A DNA stretch of 64,000 nt from contig JALRME010000008.1 in the NCBI GenBank assembly GCA_026120035.1, positions 620,001 through 684,000 on the forward strand. The letters run 5' to 3'. Made by a program: the position numbers and the translations under genes. Source of the stretch: Coleophoma eucalyptorum (taxonomy: Eukaryota > Ascomycota > Leotiomycetes > Helotiales > Dermateaceae). Positions 46,041 to 57,794 of the stretch are shown piece by piece. Position 1 is the stretch's first letter, and each line of letters opens with the position of its first letter. Under the pieces are notes generated by a model. It was not told where the DNA came from, made no database searches, and was given only the letters and a program-made list of their open reading frames with translations.

Positions 46041-46160
46041 AATGCATGACAGATGTTGCATTGACTACAAAGAATGAAAGTTGAGTACTACCTAAAGGCC
46101 TATTTACATACACTTGCATGGAGCATGGTCACATGACTCCTTTCTTTCAACACCTCCCTT
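46041..46160 (+). repeat. dispersed repeat, copy 1
   Basis: Shares with 59380-59490 the words AAGTTGAGTAC/AAGGTGAAGGAC, a GG(C/T)CTATTTACA block and then GTCACATGACTCCTTTCTTTC-type sequence ending TTTCTTTCAACA. Roughly 70 percent alike by eye over about 110 bases; may be an LTR end. Confidence 0.5.
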
Positions 46161-46242
46161 TATGTCCACAGCGCGTCCATGCTTCCTGATTTCGATGCTG
46201 TGAAGCCGCTTTCACTGGATATCGCTACACAGTGTCATCTGC

Positions 46243-47590
46243 TCAAAGCGTACCATACCCCCCATTACTCAGTCCCGTACTCGCCTGATTCGTATAAATA
46301 ACCCCCGACGTGCCCAAGGTCTCCACCGTGGCGACAGCGAACGCATCAACCTCGTCGCGAGGCGACGCCCCTGCATTGCCGAGAACATAGGTATACGCAT
46401 CGGCAGCGGAGAGCGAAGCCATGGTGGCAGAGTCGCTCGCCCAGGGTGCAGCCAGCACCACGGCGCTCCCGACCTTGTTCTCCTGCGCGCCGTTCAACAC
46501 GCCGTCCTTGCTGGTATCCGCGTAGTTGCCCTTTGCATACACGCTCTGGCCGGCATTCACCTGGTAGTAGTAGTTGCTGACACTGGTGGTGCTAGGCCCG
46601 GCTACGAAATAATTGTTGATGATATCATGGCTGAACACCCCTCCCGTATTGGCGACGGTATAGGCGGCTTGGTAGTTGTACACAACATTGTTGATGTATT
46701 GTGAGTTGGCCTTGGAGAGAGGTTGGCGATTGTGCCCACTCACCCAGAGGTTGCCATAGTAAGTGGCCTGGTTGCCTTCAATATGTGCACCGAATTGTTG
46801 GCCGATAGGGAATGCGATGATGGAATTGGAAATCGTTATGTTGGTAACGCTAACGCCATCGATGGAATCCCATTGCCCATATGCAACCGAGCAGTGGTCC
46901 AAAATGACACTGTTTGTCAGTAAAACATCTTGTTCAATGGCTTCATATCGCTTACTTCGTGGCACCACCCATATTGAACGCGCTATGGCCAGTGTCAGTA
47001 TCTAAGTTGCCTTGTCGCATTCGCAAGTCCATATATTCAGTTAGCCGCGTTCATTACATTCTTGCAAGAAACCAGAATGGGCATCACATACTGCGGATGA
47101 TGATGTTGGTCTTGTCACTCGCAGAGACTTCTGCAGCCATGATCCCAATCCCAGGAGAAGGAGCGGTCTGTCCATTAATAGTTATGGAGGAAGAGAGGGA
47201 CACCGCTGATTCCAATACAATGTAGCCGCCCACGTCGAAAACAATATTACGGTTAGAGCTGCTCACGGCATCTCGCTTGCCATCATAAGTTAGCTACTGC
47301 CCGAGTAAGGAATTTGTGCATAATCCTCCAATCTAGGGCTGCTTGGAGCGAAGAGAATTATTCAACAGTCGAGGATCTAATATAAAGTAAATCGCAAACA
47401 TAGGTCAGTCACTTACAAAAGAGCCAGTGCCAGAGTCAGCGAGTGTTGTGACGTGGTACGTGGTCCCGCTGTTTCCTCCGGTTGCAATTGCACCGAAGCC
47501 CACAGCTCCAGCGAACGCATTCTGCGCATCTGCGTTAGAAAAAAGTGCGGCGGCTACAGAAGCCAAAAGGAAGCGTGTGCTATGTATCAT
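46243..47590 (-). CDS. secreted pectate-lyase-like polysaccharide lyase with a damaged splice acceptor
   Basis: Exons 47417-47590, 47092-47275, then 46956 to 47010 or 47028, and 46243-46909, give 359 or 365 residues. The signal peptide is MIHSTRFLLA...NADA. The start is the second ATG of the open frame, the one opening the signal peptide. The fold is the right-handed beta-helix of PL1-like lyases: GAVGFGA, the NRNIVFDVGGYI strand, NGQTAPSPGIGI, NVILDHCS and AYGQWDSID. These enzymes cut polygalacturonate by Ca-dependent elimination outside the cell. Intron 2 lacks an AG where the frame wants it: TGG stands at 47029-47031 in place of TAG. The next AG, 18 bases on, keeps frame but removes LRMRQG, including the conserved Arg-x-Arg-Gln-Gly. 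The enzyme may be weak or dead. Confidence 0.75.
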
Positions 47591-48558
47591 GTCGAAATCT
47601 GCATATGCAACAGCTAAGATAACCCAGGAAATAGCAGAAGATATCATTCATCAGAGATGAAATCCACGAGTACTTATACTTATATTGGTAGGTAGGTAAA
47701 AATCCATAATTATTCCATCAAGAATACCCATCCGGAAAACCCTGTGACATAATGCTCCCGTAAAGCTTCGGATATACCTAAGTCCAATTTTTCCAATTTG
47801 CTTGCAATATATATTGCTTTACAGGATAGTAATTTTTCGCAAACCGCCAGCCAATAAAAAAAGGTTGCAGGCTGTAGCTCCGACAGGGAGGGGGATAAAA
47901 TGTAAACCATCTCGTCCTTCTTCCGTCCAGATGATCCCTGTGTTTTTATGAGGGGAAGTCTTGCGGCAAAATGCAATAGGAGTAAGCACCATAGGTTAAA
48001 ATTTGGCGCGGATTTCCCAGGTACATATTCGTTTCGAGCCCTTATCGCGTCTTCTGACGCTTCTTAAGAAGCCAATCAGAATGTCCTATGGCCCCAAATC
48101 TCCTGGTTAGTCATTCTTCAGCCGCGATACAAATGGCAACTTGTTATTAGGACCGAAGCATATCAACAAGACAAGTGACCCTATTGAGTATAGTATCGAG
48201 CCAGGGTACCAGAGACCGCCAGTAACCCAAGGTGACTATACTGTCATCTTCGTGAGCGATAGCTTTTCAGCCTCGGTTGATCCGTTCGGGATTGAAAGTA
48301 GGCATGGTAAGATGCACCGGTTCCTGATTGGCGAGAGCAACCCTACTCTAATTAACAGCAGTAGGCTTATTGACCAATTTCAGATGCATGCTGATTTAAA
48401 ATCAATGTAATTGTAAAATAATTCCCTTGCTTTCCTTTAATTGTAAGAACTCTCTTTCGTATCAGGGGATAAGCTGTTGGACAACATGCAAAGACTAAGC
48501 ATTAAGTGTATCAATGTACAACTCATTATACTCAACTAAACTCTCATGGTTATATGAG
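47591..48558. other. no gene called
   Basis: Holds the pectate lyase promoter. A plus-strand frame at 48141-48410 lacks an ATG; its part YSIEPGYQRPPVTQGDYTV looks protein-like and may be a gene scrap, but I recognise no family. Confidence 0.4.
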
Positions 48559-50564
48559 TTAGACAGTTTCCCTTCTATCCTCTATCTCTTTGTCCGAATT
48601 CAAGTCTTGGGCAGGCAATCGGCCATCAATCAAATCCATCAGGCCCAGCTCTCGTTGAATTTGAGTCAGCTCTTCCATATCCTCCTGGCTGGTTTTACTA
48701 CCGAAGACTTGGTCCATCTCTTCTAGCGTCTTGCCCTTTGTTTCGGGCATAAGAAAGAAGATAAATAAACCACCTAGTGCAGTAAAGACTGCAAAGAAGA
48801 TATAGGTACCCCAGCCAATACCGTGCAACATCGGAGGCACAATGAAAGCAATAATGAAATTATTCATCCAGTTAGATGAGGCTCCAATTGCAGCGCCTTT
48901 GGCTCGAATGGACATAGGGAAGATCTCTGCAATCAAAATCCATGATCCAGGTCCCCAGCTGTACCCGAAGTTGGCAATATATAGCCAAACAAAGACTAAA
49001 GTGGATGTTAGAGAAATAATCTCTAGTGCACATTACAGATCACGAGAACTACTCACCAACAGCAACCCAGCCTGCAGCTGCGTGTTTTTCCCAATCGTGG
49101 CCACAAGTTGCGACGATAATTCCGACGACAAGCATACATGACATCATTCCAAAAGATCCAGCCATCATCAGTGGTTTACGGCCAACGCGATCGATGAAAA
49201 GGATGGCGGGAAGAGTAACCACGACATTAATGATGCCTACCACGCCAGTAGCAAGTAGAGATATTGTGTTGCTAGTAAGTCCAAGTGTTTGGAAGATAAT
49301 TGCCGCGTAATAAATAACTACCTTGATTTAATACATGAATGGCATTTCTTATTATTAGGAAACTTACTTGAATCAATTCCTGACCATTGCTGAAAGAACA
49401 TGACTAATCCTGCGAGAGCGACTCTCTTGAAGGCATCTTTTGTTCGGAACAAATTGCTATATTGGGCAACCTCGCGACGCCAGATACTTCCACCGGCGGA
49501 CGCAGCTAGTTGTGGGAACCTTTTATCAAAGACTCGTTGCTCGAATAGCACATCTGCCTTGATTTCCAAATATTCGATCTGCACAAGTCGATGGTCCTCC
49601 GGCAAGCTTCTGAGGTATGACAAAGTCTTGATTGCCTGCTCGTCGCGTCCCTTGTTTACCAGTAGTCGCGGGGAGAAAGGCATAAACCATACTCCAAAAG
49701 CCAGGATAATTGCTGGTATACCTTGGATTATCAATGGAATACGCCATGCCATTTCTGATTGACCATCACCAGTGCCACCAATATAGTTCGTGCCATACTA
49801 TAAGATTGATTAGCATGAGATCTATAGCTTTCGTACTCTTTTGACTTCCTTACCGCGATCCAGTAAGCTACCATGATACCAATCGTAGTCGACATCTGCT
49901 GCAGGGCAATGAGGAAGCCTCTAAGTTCGGGAGGTGCGAGTTCAGCATTGTAAAGAGGCCTGCAAAGGTTTTCGTTAGTTCGTGATCCCACGCAGATACT
50001 GTTACGCTTACCCTACTCCTGATAATGTTCCAACCCCTATACCTGTGAAGAATCGACCCGCATACAGATATGAACCATCTCGAGCTCCCGCTGTAAGATA
50101 CGATCCTAGAATGACCCATAAAGCACCAGAGAAGATGGTATGTTTACGGCTAAACACTTCACCTAACACTCCGGCTGATAGGGCACCCAACCATCCACCC
50201 AGTTGAAGGATTGATGTCAACCATCCTTGTGAAGTTGAACTGTTAATGATGCCGGGGAAGTCTCTTCCAAATGAGTTCATCACAAGGGCCTGGCCAAGAA
50301 CTCCCTGCTGATAGCCATAGAGAAGACCACCGAAACTGAACACACCCACACGATTAGAAATTCCTTTTCTGTGACCTAGTATAGATAAAAAGTAGGGATT
50401 CGCGTTTTCCTCCTTTCGAGGATTCACCAATTCACTTACGATGCAAATAGGGCGATAAAGAAGACCTTCTTATTTCCCCACAGGCCGCTGATGCCAGTGG
50501 AACCGCCGATGAGCTCGTGGCGAAGCTGTGCTGAGGCACTCAGACTAGCTGCAGCAGGAGCCAT
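48559..50564 (-). CDS. MFS sugar porter
   Basis: Six exons, 50440-50564, 50012-50368, 49854-49959, 49368-49797, 49057-49317 and 48559-48995, join in phase to 571 residues. Twelve membrane segments fit. Sugar-porter motifs are present: GYQQGVLG in TM1, AGRFFTGIGVG, the PLYNAELAPPELRG block, PFSPRLLVNKGR (PESPR-like) before the central loop, DRVGRKPLM after TM8 and PETKGKTLEEMD after TM12. The plasma membrane is the expected site and the substrate a sugar, polyol or sugar acid. It is divergent from the Zn2Cys6 regulator and near two Gfo/Idh oxidoreductases, which suggests co-regulated uptake and oxidation of the same compound. Confidence 0.88.
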
Positions 50565-51348
50565 AGCCTTAGAGAAGGAAAAAGCTCCTGACTAACTTCT
50601 ACTCGTTGGAAAGAAGAAAGAAATATCCAGATAATAGCTGCCAGAATCTGGCCAAAGAGAAGAGAGAAGAGTGACAGATGTTGGACTTTCTCCACAGGGA
50701 ATTCCATAGGCCACTTACCGGTTATATACCTTACCATGGTATGTGATGGCATGTTCATGTTCAAGCCATACGCAGCAATCTCTGGGGAAGAAGGCTGCAC
50801 GCCCTCCACACTACTATGAGACTTGATAACTGCGGGGCATGGATTCCGAGACTTGTGGAGTGGTGGAGTGATGGAGTGGTAAGAGTTGGTGTCGCACGTA
50901 CGAATGATTCCGACTCTTGTTTAGGTTAGCCGCCGCTCCTTCCTTATGTTAGTCAGCATGTGATGTCGGAGGCTAGCTTGAAGGGGTTTATTTTGGTCCG
51001 ACAACCAAAGGCATCCAACTTCAGATTTTGACCATCTACTCAGGATTGATGATCAAGATCATCATCAAGACGCCTCTATCCTCCGCCTCCTCCTCTCACC
51101 CTTCTCCTCAATTGCCGACTCCCCCTGCCCTTTCTCCTCCCCTCTGTCGTTAATAAGCTAACGAAAGAGGAAACCCCGAAAAAAGCGTCCGACAGTGCGA
51201 TACTTTGCATACCTTAACATATCTACTTTGGGTCATTAACTCTCCTTCCCCAGTCCCGCCGTAAGAAGCGAACTCCTTTCTAATGCCGACAGTTTGTTTT
51301 CATCATCCCGACTCTTGGTCAGCTGTTTTATCGAGACCAATTTGAACA
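50565..51348. promoter_or_regulatory. divergent promoter, sugar porter / Zn2Cys6 regulator
   Basis: A 784-bp head-to-head gap with long pyrimidine runs (CTCCTCCTCTC, TTTCTCCTCCCCTC) near 51075-51150, typical of fungal core promoters. A Zn2Cys6 site is likely here but no clear CGG pair can be assigned by eye. Confidence 0.5.
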
Positions 51349-53991
51349 ATGGAAGGCACAGGTATCCTTGTTTTCGAGAGCGGGGACATTTCTCACAGCC
51401 GGAATGGAGGGAAAAAGCGGAAGTCTCTGAAGGCATGCCAGCGGTGTCGGAGCATGAAGGTGAGTTGCATATTTCATCCTTCTCCCCTTTACTGTACTTC
51501 TCATCTACATGCACGGCAAGCGAGCGCCGGCTATCCTCCTATCCCATTCCAGCAAGATATCCCGACTAATGTCTGGCATTGTAGAAGGGCTGTACCACAA
51601 GTAATCCTACCAGAGCTTGTGACCGGTGCAGGAAAGATCAGGAACATTGTTCCTTTGAGGATATCTCTGTCTCTCGGAGGGCTCCGCGAGTCACCACCGC
51701 TTCCGTCGTAACTCAAGGACAGGACATCTTACCGAATTCCCCAAATCCCCGAAAACATGGCAATGATGCCAGCGATATGGATATTACGACCATGGATGCT
51801 TCCAAATCTGGCTTTCACTTTGGATCTGTCGATTCTGAAAATCTGCCTTGTCCAGCCCCGGCAGATCCTTCTCTTCCGACTCCAGTATCCCTACACCAGG
51901 AGAGCCCTCGCGAACAGGATAATGAAGCCCGTTATTCAACCATGCTGGAATTAATCAACCAGAACCGTTCTAAGACCCCGAGTAAACCATTAACGAATAG
52001 CATGAAGCTGATTGGTGATACGAACCCTTTATCAGCATTGCTACGCAAAGACTTAAAACACAAAATTGTGACAAGCCTCTGCGCATTTAGGAGTCCAGAT
52101 CCAACCTTGGAGACGCATTTAAAGCCCACCGCTCGTTCTTCCGGGAGAATGGGATGGGACTGGAGACAAGCTTACACTAAGTCAGGCCTCGGTGATGCGA
52201 AGATGACATATTTAACTGCTCTTGGTTGTTTCGAGCTTCCGAGCCCCGAAAGGTGTGGCGTTCTGCTTGAGATATTTTTCACAAGAGTTCATCCTCTATT
52301 ACCTGCCATTGAGAGGTCGGACTTCCTGGCTTCCTATTATGGAATGGGAAGACCGCCGTCTCTCATTCTGCTGTGGGCCGTATTCCTGGCCGCCAGTCGC
52401 TATTTCAATACCATTGATGGGCATACTGCAGATATGCAGCCTAACATACGTGATTTGTGTGATGATATGAACACAAAGTTAAGGGCTCTGATCGAGGTGC
52501 ATATTTTGCATGAAAGAATAGCCGTGGTACAAGCAAGTCTCCTGGCAAGCCTACATTGGGAAGGGAGAGAGGGCGTAAATTCCGCTCTGGACAGTCTTAG
52601 CCTAGCTGTTAGGGTAGCACAAGAACTTGGCCTCCACCGACGACATGACCCTTCAAATGGAGATTCGAACGCCACTGAAGAGATAAAGCATGCGAGGCTG
52701 AACAAAAAAATATGGTGGTGTATTTTCGCTTATGATCGTTTTAATGCAGCCCAGGAAGGATCACCTTTGATAATGTATGTGTTTGCTTTTGGCCTTGCTA
52801 TCAAACCCACCTTTGAAATTGAATATATGTTATCCATTTCAATGAAAAAGATAATGACAAGTGTTGTTTTGCGAGTTGATATGGTTTTATATTAGTTGGG
52901 CTTTTTCATTGCTTTCTGTTTCTAACAACCAATACAGAAACGAGCTCGACTGTGATGTTGAAGAGCTTTCAAGAGAAGATTTCACAGGGGAAGACATCGT
53001 CTCTCGCGAGGCAACTTTAATCAACATTCAATTAAGCCAGATTGTGGGTAAAACCATAAGACAGCTATATTCTATACAGAATTGCAACGACGAGCATTAC
53101 CAAAGCTTTCGGCTTGAAAGCAGAATCTCATTAAACAACGAATTAGATCAGCTATCAGAAAGTATTGCACAGCGACTTGAGATCAATGAAAGCCAGAGTA
53201 TAGATACTGTGGAAGACAATGTTAGTGTCCTTTGGGCCTCACTTTTACAAAGCCAGTATGTAGACAACTCTATTCCAAGATCCATCCTCATGGAACTCAA
53301 CCCCAGCGCATCCACATCGGACATTCCACAGCTGCTAATATATCCATATCAATTTTACATTATATGAGTTTGATGTTTTACTAACTTCAGTAGTTTGAGT
53401 GCAGCGCGGATACTGGTCCATCGCCCGTTCCTATTGCATGCAGATGTAATATCATCTGAGCCAATATATCGATACCACTCCAGAGAGTTCAGCCGCGTCT
53501 ATGCCTCTGATATTTGCACTCGGCTAATAGACCTTCATTCCCACGACCTACTTCGATTCACCTGGCCATTTACGGTTTATGCAGTGGTGAATGCTATGTT
53601 GATCTTCTGGTACGATATGTGTTCGCCCACTGGAGCTTCCCAGACGGACAGGCAAAATGCGAGGAGTAAATTTGTCATCATCATTGAATTACTTCACACT
53701 ATGGGAAAGACATGGTGGGCCGCAGCCGCAAAAAATAAGCTGGGTGAAGCTCTCCTTAGACTTTCTGGGAGTATAAACCTTTACCAAAAACGAAACTCCG
53801 ACTTCAATCTCAACTGGGATGCCTCCCAAAATGAACTAGGCTCATTCAATGCCAACTATCAATGGGGTGTGGATCAGAATATGACAAATCTTGAGTTCTT
53901 CCAATCCCATGAGGAATTAGAGCAATATTGGCCGTCCATTGGATTGGATTTTGAGAATGACGTGGTTACAGGCGTTTACGGGATTCTATAA
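51349..53991 (+). CDS. Zn2Cys6 fungal-specific transcription factor
   Basis: Exons 51349-51459, 51585-52774, 52938-53255 and 53391-53991 give 739 residues. The binuclear cluster is formed across the first intron: CQRCRSMK then KGC, then ACDRCRK and HC, spacing C-x2-C-x6-C-x8-C-x2-C-x6-C, preceded by a basic GGKKRKS. The middle-homology region is clear (LPAIERSDFL, RVAQELGLHR, KKIWWCIFAYDR, then SPLI and, after the splice, DCDVEEL). The last intron uses GTATGT at 53256; reading through it stays open for 36 codons and then stops, which could mislead gene callers. It is probably the local regulator of the porter and the two oxidoreductases. Confidence 0.85.
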
Positions 53992-54074
53992 CAGTCTCGA
54001 AAGCCTCGGCAACAACACCTTTCAGATGAGAATAAGATTTGGATTAGCTACATAAGATGAGTTGGCCAAATCTA

Positions 54075-55371
54075 TTACAAGCTCAAAGTTCTACCCTCAG
54101 CTGAACTTCGCTTCGCCAATTCCATTATTTGAAGGACCTGTCGAGCCTGTGCAGCATCAACTGGTACATCTGATTCGCCAGCTAATGCTGTTGCTAGCTG
54201 CTTGTAGAATTCCCGATATGTTGCCGGCTTGATGTTCACTAAAGACTCTGTATTGATTTGCTCGCCATTGGCCGTGGACAAGATTCCTATAATATTAGTA
54301 TTGATTAACGCTAGTCTCATTGTGCTCTATGCGAAGTCTTCTTACCAGAATTCATGCTCGGCTCGACTCCAAAATCGTCATCAGTCACGTTTTTCCCTTC
54401 TATGATCATGTCTTCTTGGACATCCATGAAATACTAGATCTAAATTAGCCAGGATCGAGTGGCGGGACAGAGACCAAGAGAAATACCTTTTTGTAGCTTC
54501 CTTTGGCGCCACGCACCCAGTATCGAAGTTGCTTCGCTTCTGCACTAAGCACAGTTGCCTTAACTGTCACTAGCATGCCATCATAATGCAGCAAAATTGT
54601 GAAAGCGTCATCCACACGGTCTTGCGTTATCTTTTTGACAAAGCCGGTCACGCTCTTGGGCAAGCCAAACAAAACCACAATTTGGTCGATCAAGTGAGTC
54701 CCTAAATCATATACCACACCTGAAGCAGGGGCGTCCTGTGCTTGCCAAGCATTCTCTGCTGGGGGTTCGGGCGCATAGCGATCGAAGTGAGACTCAAACT
54801 CCACAATCTTTCCCAGCTTCCCTTGCTCAACTAGAGATTTAACTGTCAAGAAATCCGTATCCCAACGTCGGTCTGGGGGTTGAATTAGTCAATAACCTTG
54901 TCCTTATAGAAGAATTAAAAACCGACTTTGATAAACTGTGAGGATGCGCTCCTGCGTCTTTGAAAGTGCAATAAGCGTGTCCAATTCAGCTGCGGTTGGG
55001 CAAGCTGGTTTCTCGAGAACGACTATTGTAAACTCGAGTCAATAATATTCGGAGCTTAGGTTGCTTTGTAGAAGTTTACCATGTTTGCCAGCTTTAAGTG
55101 CACTGGAAGCAATCTCGAAGTGGGACGCCGGTATAGTTGAGACGACCACGACGTCGATATCCTTGTCTTCCAATACCTCTTTTAACTCGCGATAAATCTT
55201 GACCCCAGGAAAATCTTTCCCGGCATTACTCTTCTCACTTGGGCTGCGCTGCAAGATAGCGGCGAGGGTAAAGCTTGGGTCGGCAAGAATCAGGGGGATT
55301 TGGAAGACCTTGGCACTGAAGCCATATCCAATGACGGCGACCCTGTAGGGCGAAGAACTAGGTGCTGACAT
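54075..55371 (-). CDS. Gfo/Idh/MocA-family oxidoreductase
   Basis: Exons 55080-55371, 54927-55022, 54487-54872, 54346-54433 and 54075-54286 give 357 residues. The NAD(P)-binding Rossmann motif is VIGYGFSAKVFQIP near the N-terminus; EKPACPT follows, with the Lys of the conserved EKP motif; then RRWDTDF, a substrate-domain strand FESHFDRY, and GTHLIDQ with the catalytic-region His. The family oxidises or reduces sugars, polyols and inositols with NAD(P), normally in the cytosol. It has the usual length. It is divergent from the second family member, so the two may catalyse successive steps. Confidence 0.85.
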
Positions 55372-55986
55372 GATGGGCGAGGTTAAAATCTTATTCCGCC
55401 ACTATAAGCTTAGAATTCGGAATCTGAGTATTGTTTATAAAATAAAAGGAAAGGGAATCTTGAGTGCAGGTGCGAATGAGATGTGCGTGGTTAAATCCAA
55501 GCGCATTCAAAAAGCCAAACCCGAAACTCCCCGGGCCTAAAATCTAAATCTAACATTCGAGCCATAATCCACTCTTTACCCAACATTCCGACCTCATTAG
55601 CTCCCAAAAGGCTAGAAATCCTGGGGACTTAACAAGGGTTCCCACTCTATCTGGCCCTCTTTTGTTTACAGCCACAGAACTCCGACAACTATTACAAGTG
55701 GAATTGGCGGTGGGCGGAGGCAGTATCGTATTTGAAAATCCCAAATCGGGAATGCAGCCGCCTGCATCATTAGCCGACCTCCACAGTTCTCCTCCTTTGT
55801 GCCTGCCTATCATTGAACATCCATCAGTTAGTTTTCATGTGCAGATATACAATAAAAAGCTTTCCTACCCGGGCCAGCATCTTCCAAATCATCAAATTGT
55901 CTTTCACTGAGTTACCGTTTGGGTAATATTTCTTCTGTTTTTTATACTCCCATCAACACCTACACAGAACAGATCCATCACCAGAT
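55372..55986. promoter_or_regulatory. divergent promoter between the two oxidoreductases
   Basis: A 615-bp head-to-head gap. CCCGGGCC-type words near 55535 and GGAGGC near 55715 are seen; no site is assigned. A short plus-strand frame in it is not convincing. Confidence 0.45.
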
Positions 55987-57102
55987 ATGGCGGGCCCTCA
56001 AATTCTCCGCGTTGGTGTCATCGGTGCCGGCGAGGTGGCCCAGGTGATTCACCTACCAACTTTAGCACTTCTCAGCCATCTCTACACTGTAGTAGCAATC
56101 TGTGATATCTCTCAGAAAACTGTAGATCACTGTGCGGCCAAGTTCCGAATTCCCAAGGCAACTACAGATCCATATGAATTACTAGCTTTGCCAGAGGTGG
56201 ACCTGGTATTCAACCTCACTTCAGACCAATATCATGCACCCTACACTATCGCGGCTCTGAAAGCAGGAAAACATGTCATGATGGAGAAACCACTTACGCT
56301 CAGTTTGCATGCGGGTATGGCCATGGTGGAAGCCGAAGCCGCCGCCAACGGACCTCGCATCTTTGTCGGGACAATGCGTCGCTACGCCTCGTCGTTTACC
56401 AAGGCTTTTAAACGTGAGGTGGAATCAATCCCCCGGATCCTCTACGCTAGATCACGGGGTATTGTCGGACCCAACTCACATTTCGTCTCGCAATCGGGAA
56501 CATTCCCCGTCCGCTTTAACGACATCCCCGAAGCCGCTGCCGTAAATTTCAAGTCTAGTTTCGATGAGCTCTTGAGAGAGGCGCTCGGTGATGACTTGAG
56601 CACCGAGCGAGTTGAGTACTGGCGATTTCTCGGAAGTTTGGGTAGTCACGACTTGAGCTTGATGCGAGAGACCTTAGGATCACCGGAGTCAGTCGCCGGG
56701 GTTTCAGTCAATCATCCCTTCTACTCGGCTATTTTCAACTTCAAAAATAAGTCGGGAGAACCGTTCTCGTGTACTTATGAGACGGGAATCGATGGAGTCC
56801 CTAGGTTTGACTCCCATCTTGCGATCTATGGTGAACACAAGACCGTTACAATTCAATACGACACGCCATACGTCAAGGGCCTCCCGATCAAAGTAAAGAT
56901 CGATGAGTTGGTAGATGGAGAGGCGCAGACAAGAGAGATTCTCTCTAGCTTTGAAGATGCTTATACTTCCGAGATGTTAGAAATGCACGCCTGCCTTACC
57001 GAAGGCAAGGAAATCAAGACGAGTGCAAAGGACTCTATAAACGATCTAAATCTGTGGACACAGATGTTGAAAAAGTATGAGGAGAATTGTGGGACTGCAT
57101 AG
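55987..57102 (+). CDS. second Gfo/Idh/MocA-family oxidoreductase
   Basis: An intronless 371-residue protein in good start context. The Rossmann motif is GVIGAGEVAQVIHLP. The EKP motif sits in MMEKPLTLS, and SLGSHDLSLMRE holds the conserved His of the C-terminal domain. It differs clearly from the neighbour at 54075 (no introns, low likeness), so this is not a recent duplicate. An oxidoreductase for sugars or polyols, probably cytosolic. The porter, regulator and this pair form two divergent pairs within 8.6 kb. Confidence 0.87.
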   Translation: MAGPQILRVGVIGAGEVAQVIHLPTLALLSHLYTVVAICDISQKTVDHCAAKFRIPKATTDPYELLALPEVDLVFNLTSDQYHAPYTIAALKAGKHVMMEKPLTLSLHAGMAMVEAEAAANGPRIFVGTMRRYASSFTKAFKREVESIPRILYARSRGIVGPNSHFVSQSGTFPVRFNDIPEAAAVNFKSSFDELLREALGDDLSTERVEYWRFLGSLGSHDLSLMRETLGSPESVAGVSVNHPFYSAIFNFKNKSGEPFSCTYETGIDGVPRFDSHLAIYGEHKTVTIQYDTPYVKGLPIKVKIDELVDGEAQTREILSSFEDAYTSEMLEMHACLTEGKEIKTSAKDSINDLNLWTQMLKKYEENCGTA

Positions 57103-57794
57103 ATGATGTTAAAGTTCTTGAATTTGTATGCTATTCTTTGTTTTCCTGGTATTACTAAAGTGCTTCACAGCACCATAATCACACAATTGTATCTGAACCA
57201 AGCAAAACTCCCCAATTTACCACAAGGTACTCACGAAGTAGTTCTCAGAAGGCAATATAGGATCCTTCCTCTGCAACCCTCGCTTGGGATTCTTTCGGTG
57301 TTTTTCGTGCCTGTTGGTTTGGTATACCTCTTATTTCAACTGTAATAGACAGGTCAAAATCATGAGGCAAAAATGTAGATGATTCTTCTAAGTAAGTGAG
57401 TGTGATGGAGGTCTTATAAATACCCCTATTGGGTATCGATTCGACCTCCGCAGTAATACAATCATTGTGTTTGCATCCGAGCGCAAACACGGGAACACAC
57501 AAGCGATGGTAGCGATATTCCGAACACCTGCATGTGTAGGTGGTGTGACGATATACTATCGCGTGCAGGTGGTGTAGCGATGTTATAACGCGTGCAGGTG
57601 ATAGAAATAACGATATTCCAACAGTGTCAAGGGGGGCTCTATATTGGACCTTGCCTAATTGGTATAAGATCATCTCTAAGCTGAGTATTTGACCTCATTA
57701 CACCGCCCACCCTAGGCATACAGCTGAGGTAATTTTCAAGACATCATTCGCAACAGTTCACTGTTCTCTGATCTTTTAGAGAACGAAAGCCGCC
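57103..57794. other. intergenic, with short tandem repeats near 57.53-57.61 kb
   Basis: About three imperfect units of roughly 29 bases starting GTG(C/T)AGGTGGTG lie between 57533 and 57615. The rest is flank of the oxidoreductase and promoter of the membrane protein. Confidence 0.5.

Noticed and set aside
53330..53390. A U12-type intron (ATATCC donor-like, TTTTACTAAC branch-like)
   Set aside because: A normal GT-AG intron explains the same region, and Aspergillus-like fungi are not known to keep U12 splicing.
53340..53400. Broken frame in the Zn2Cys6 regulator near 53365
   Set aside because: Using the GTATGT donor at 53256 gives a 135-nt intron that removes both stops and keeps phase.
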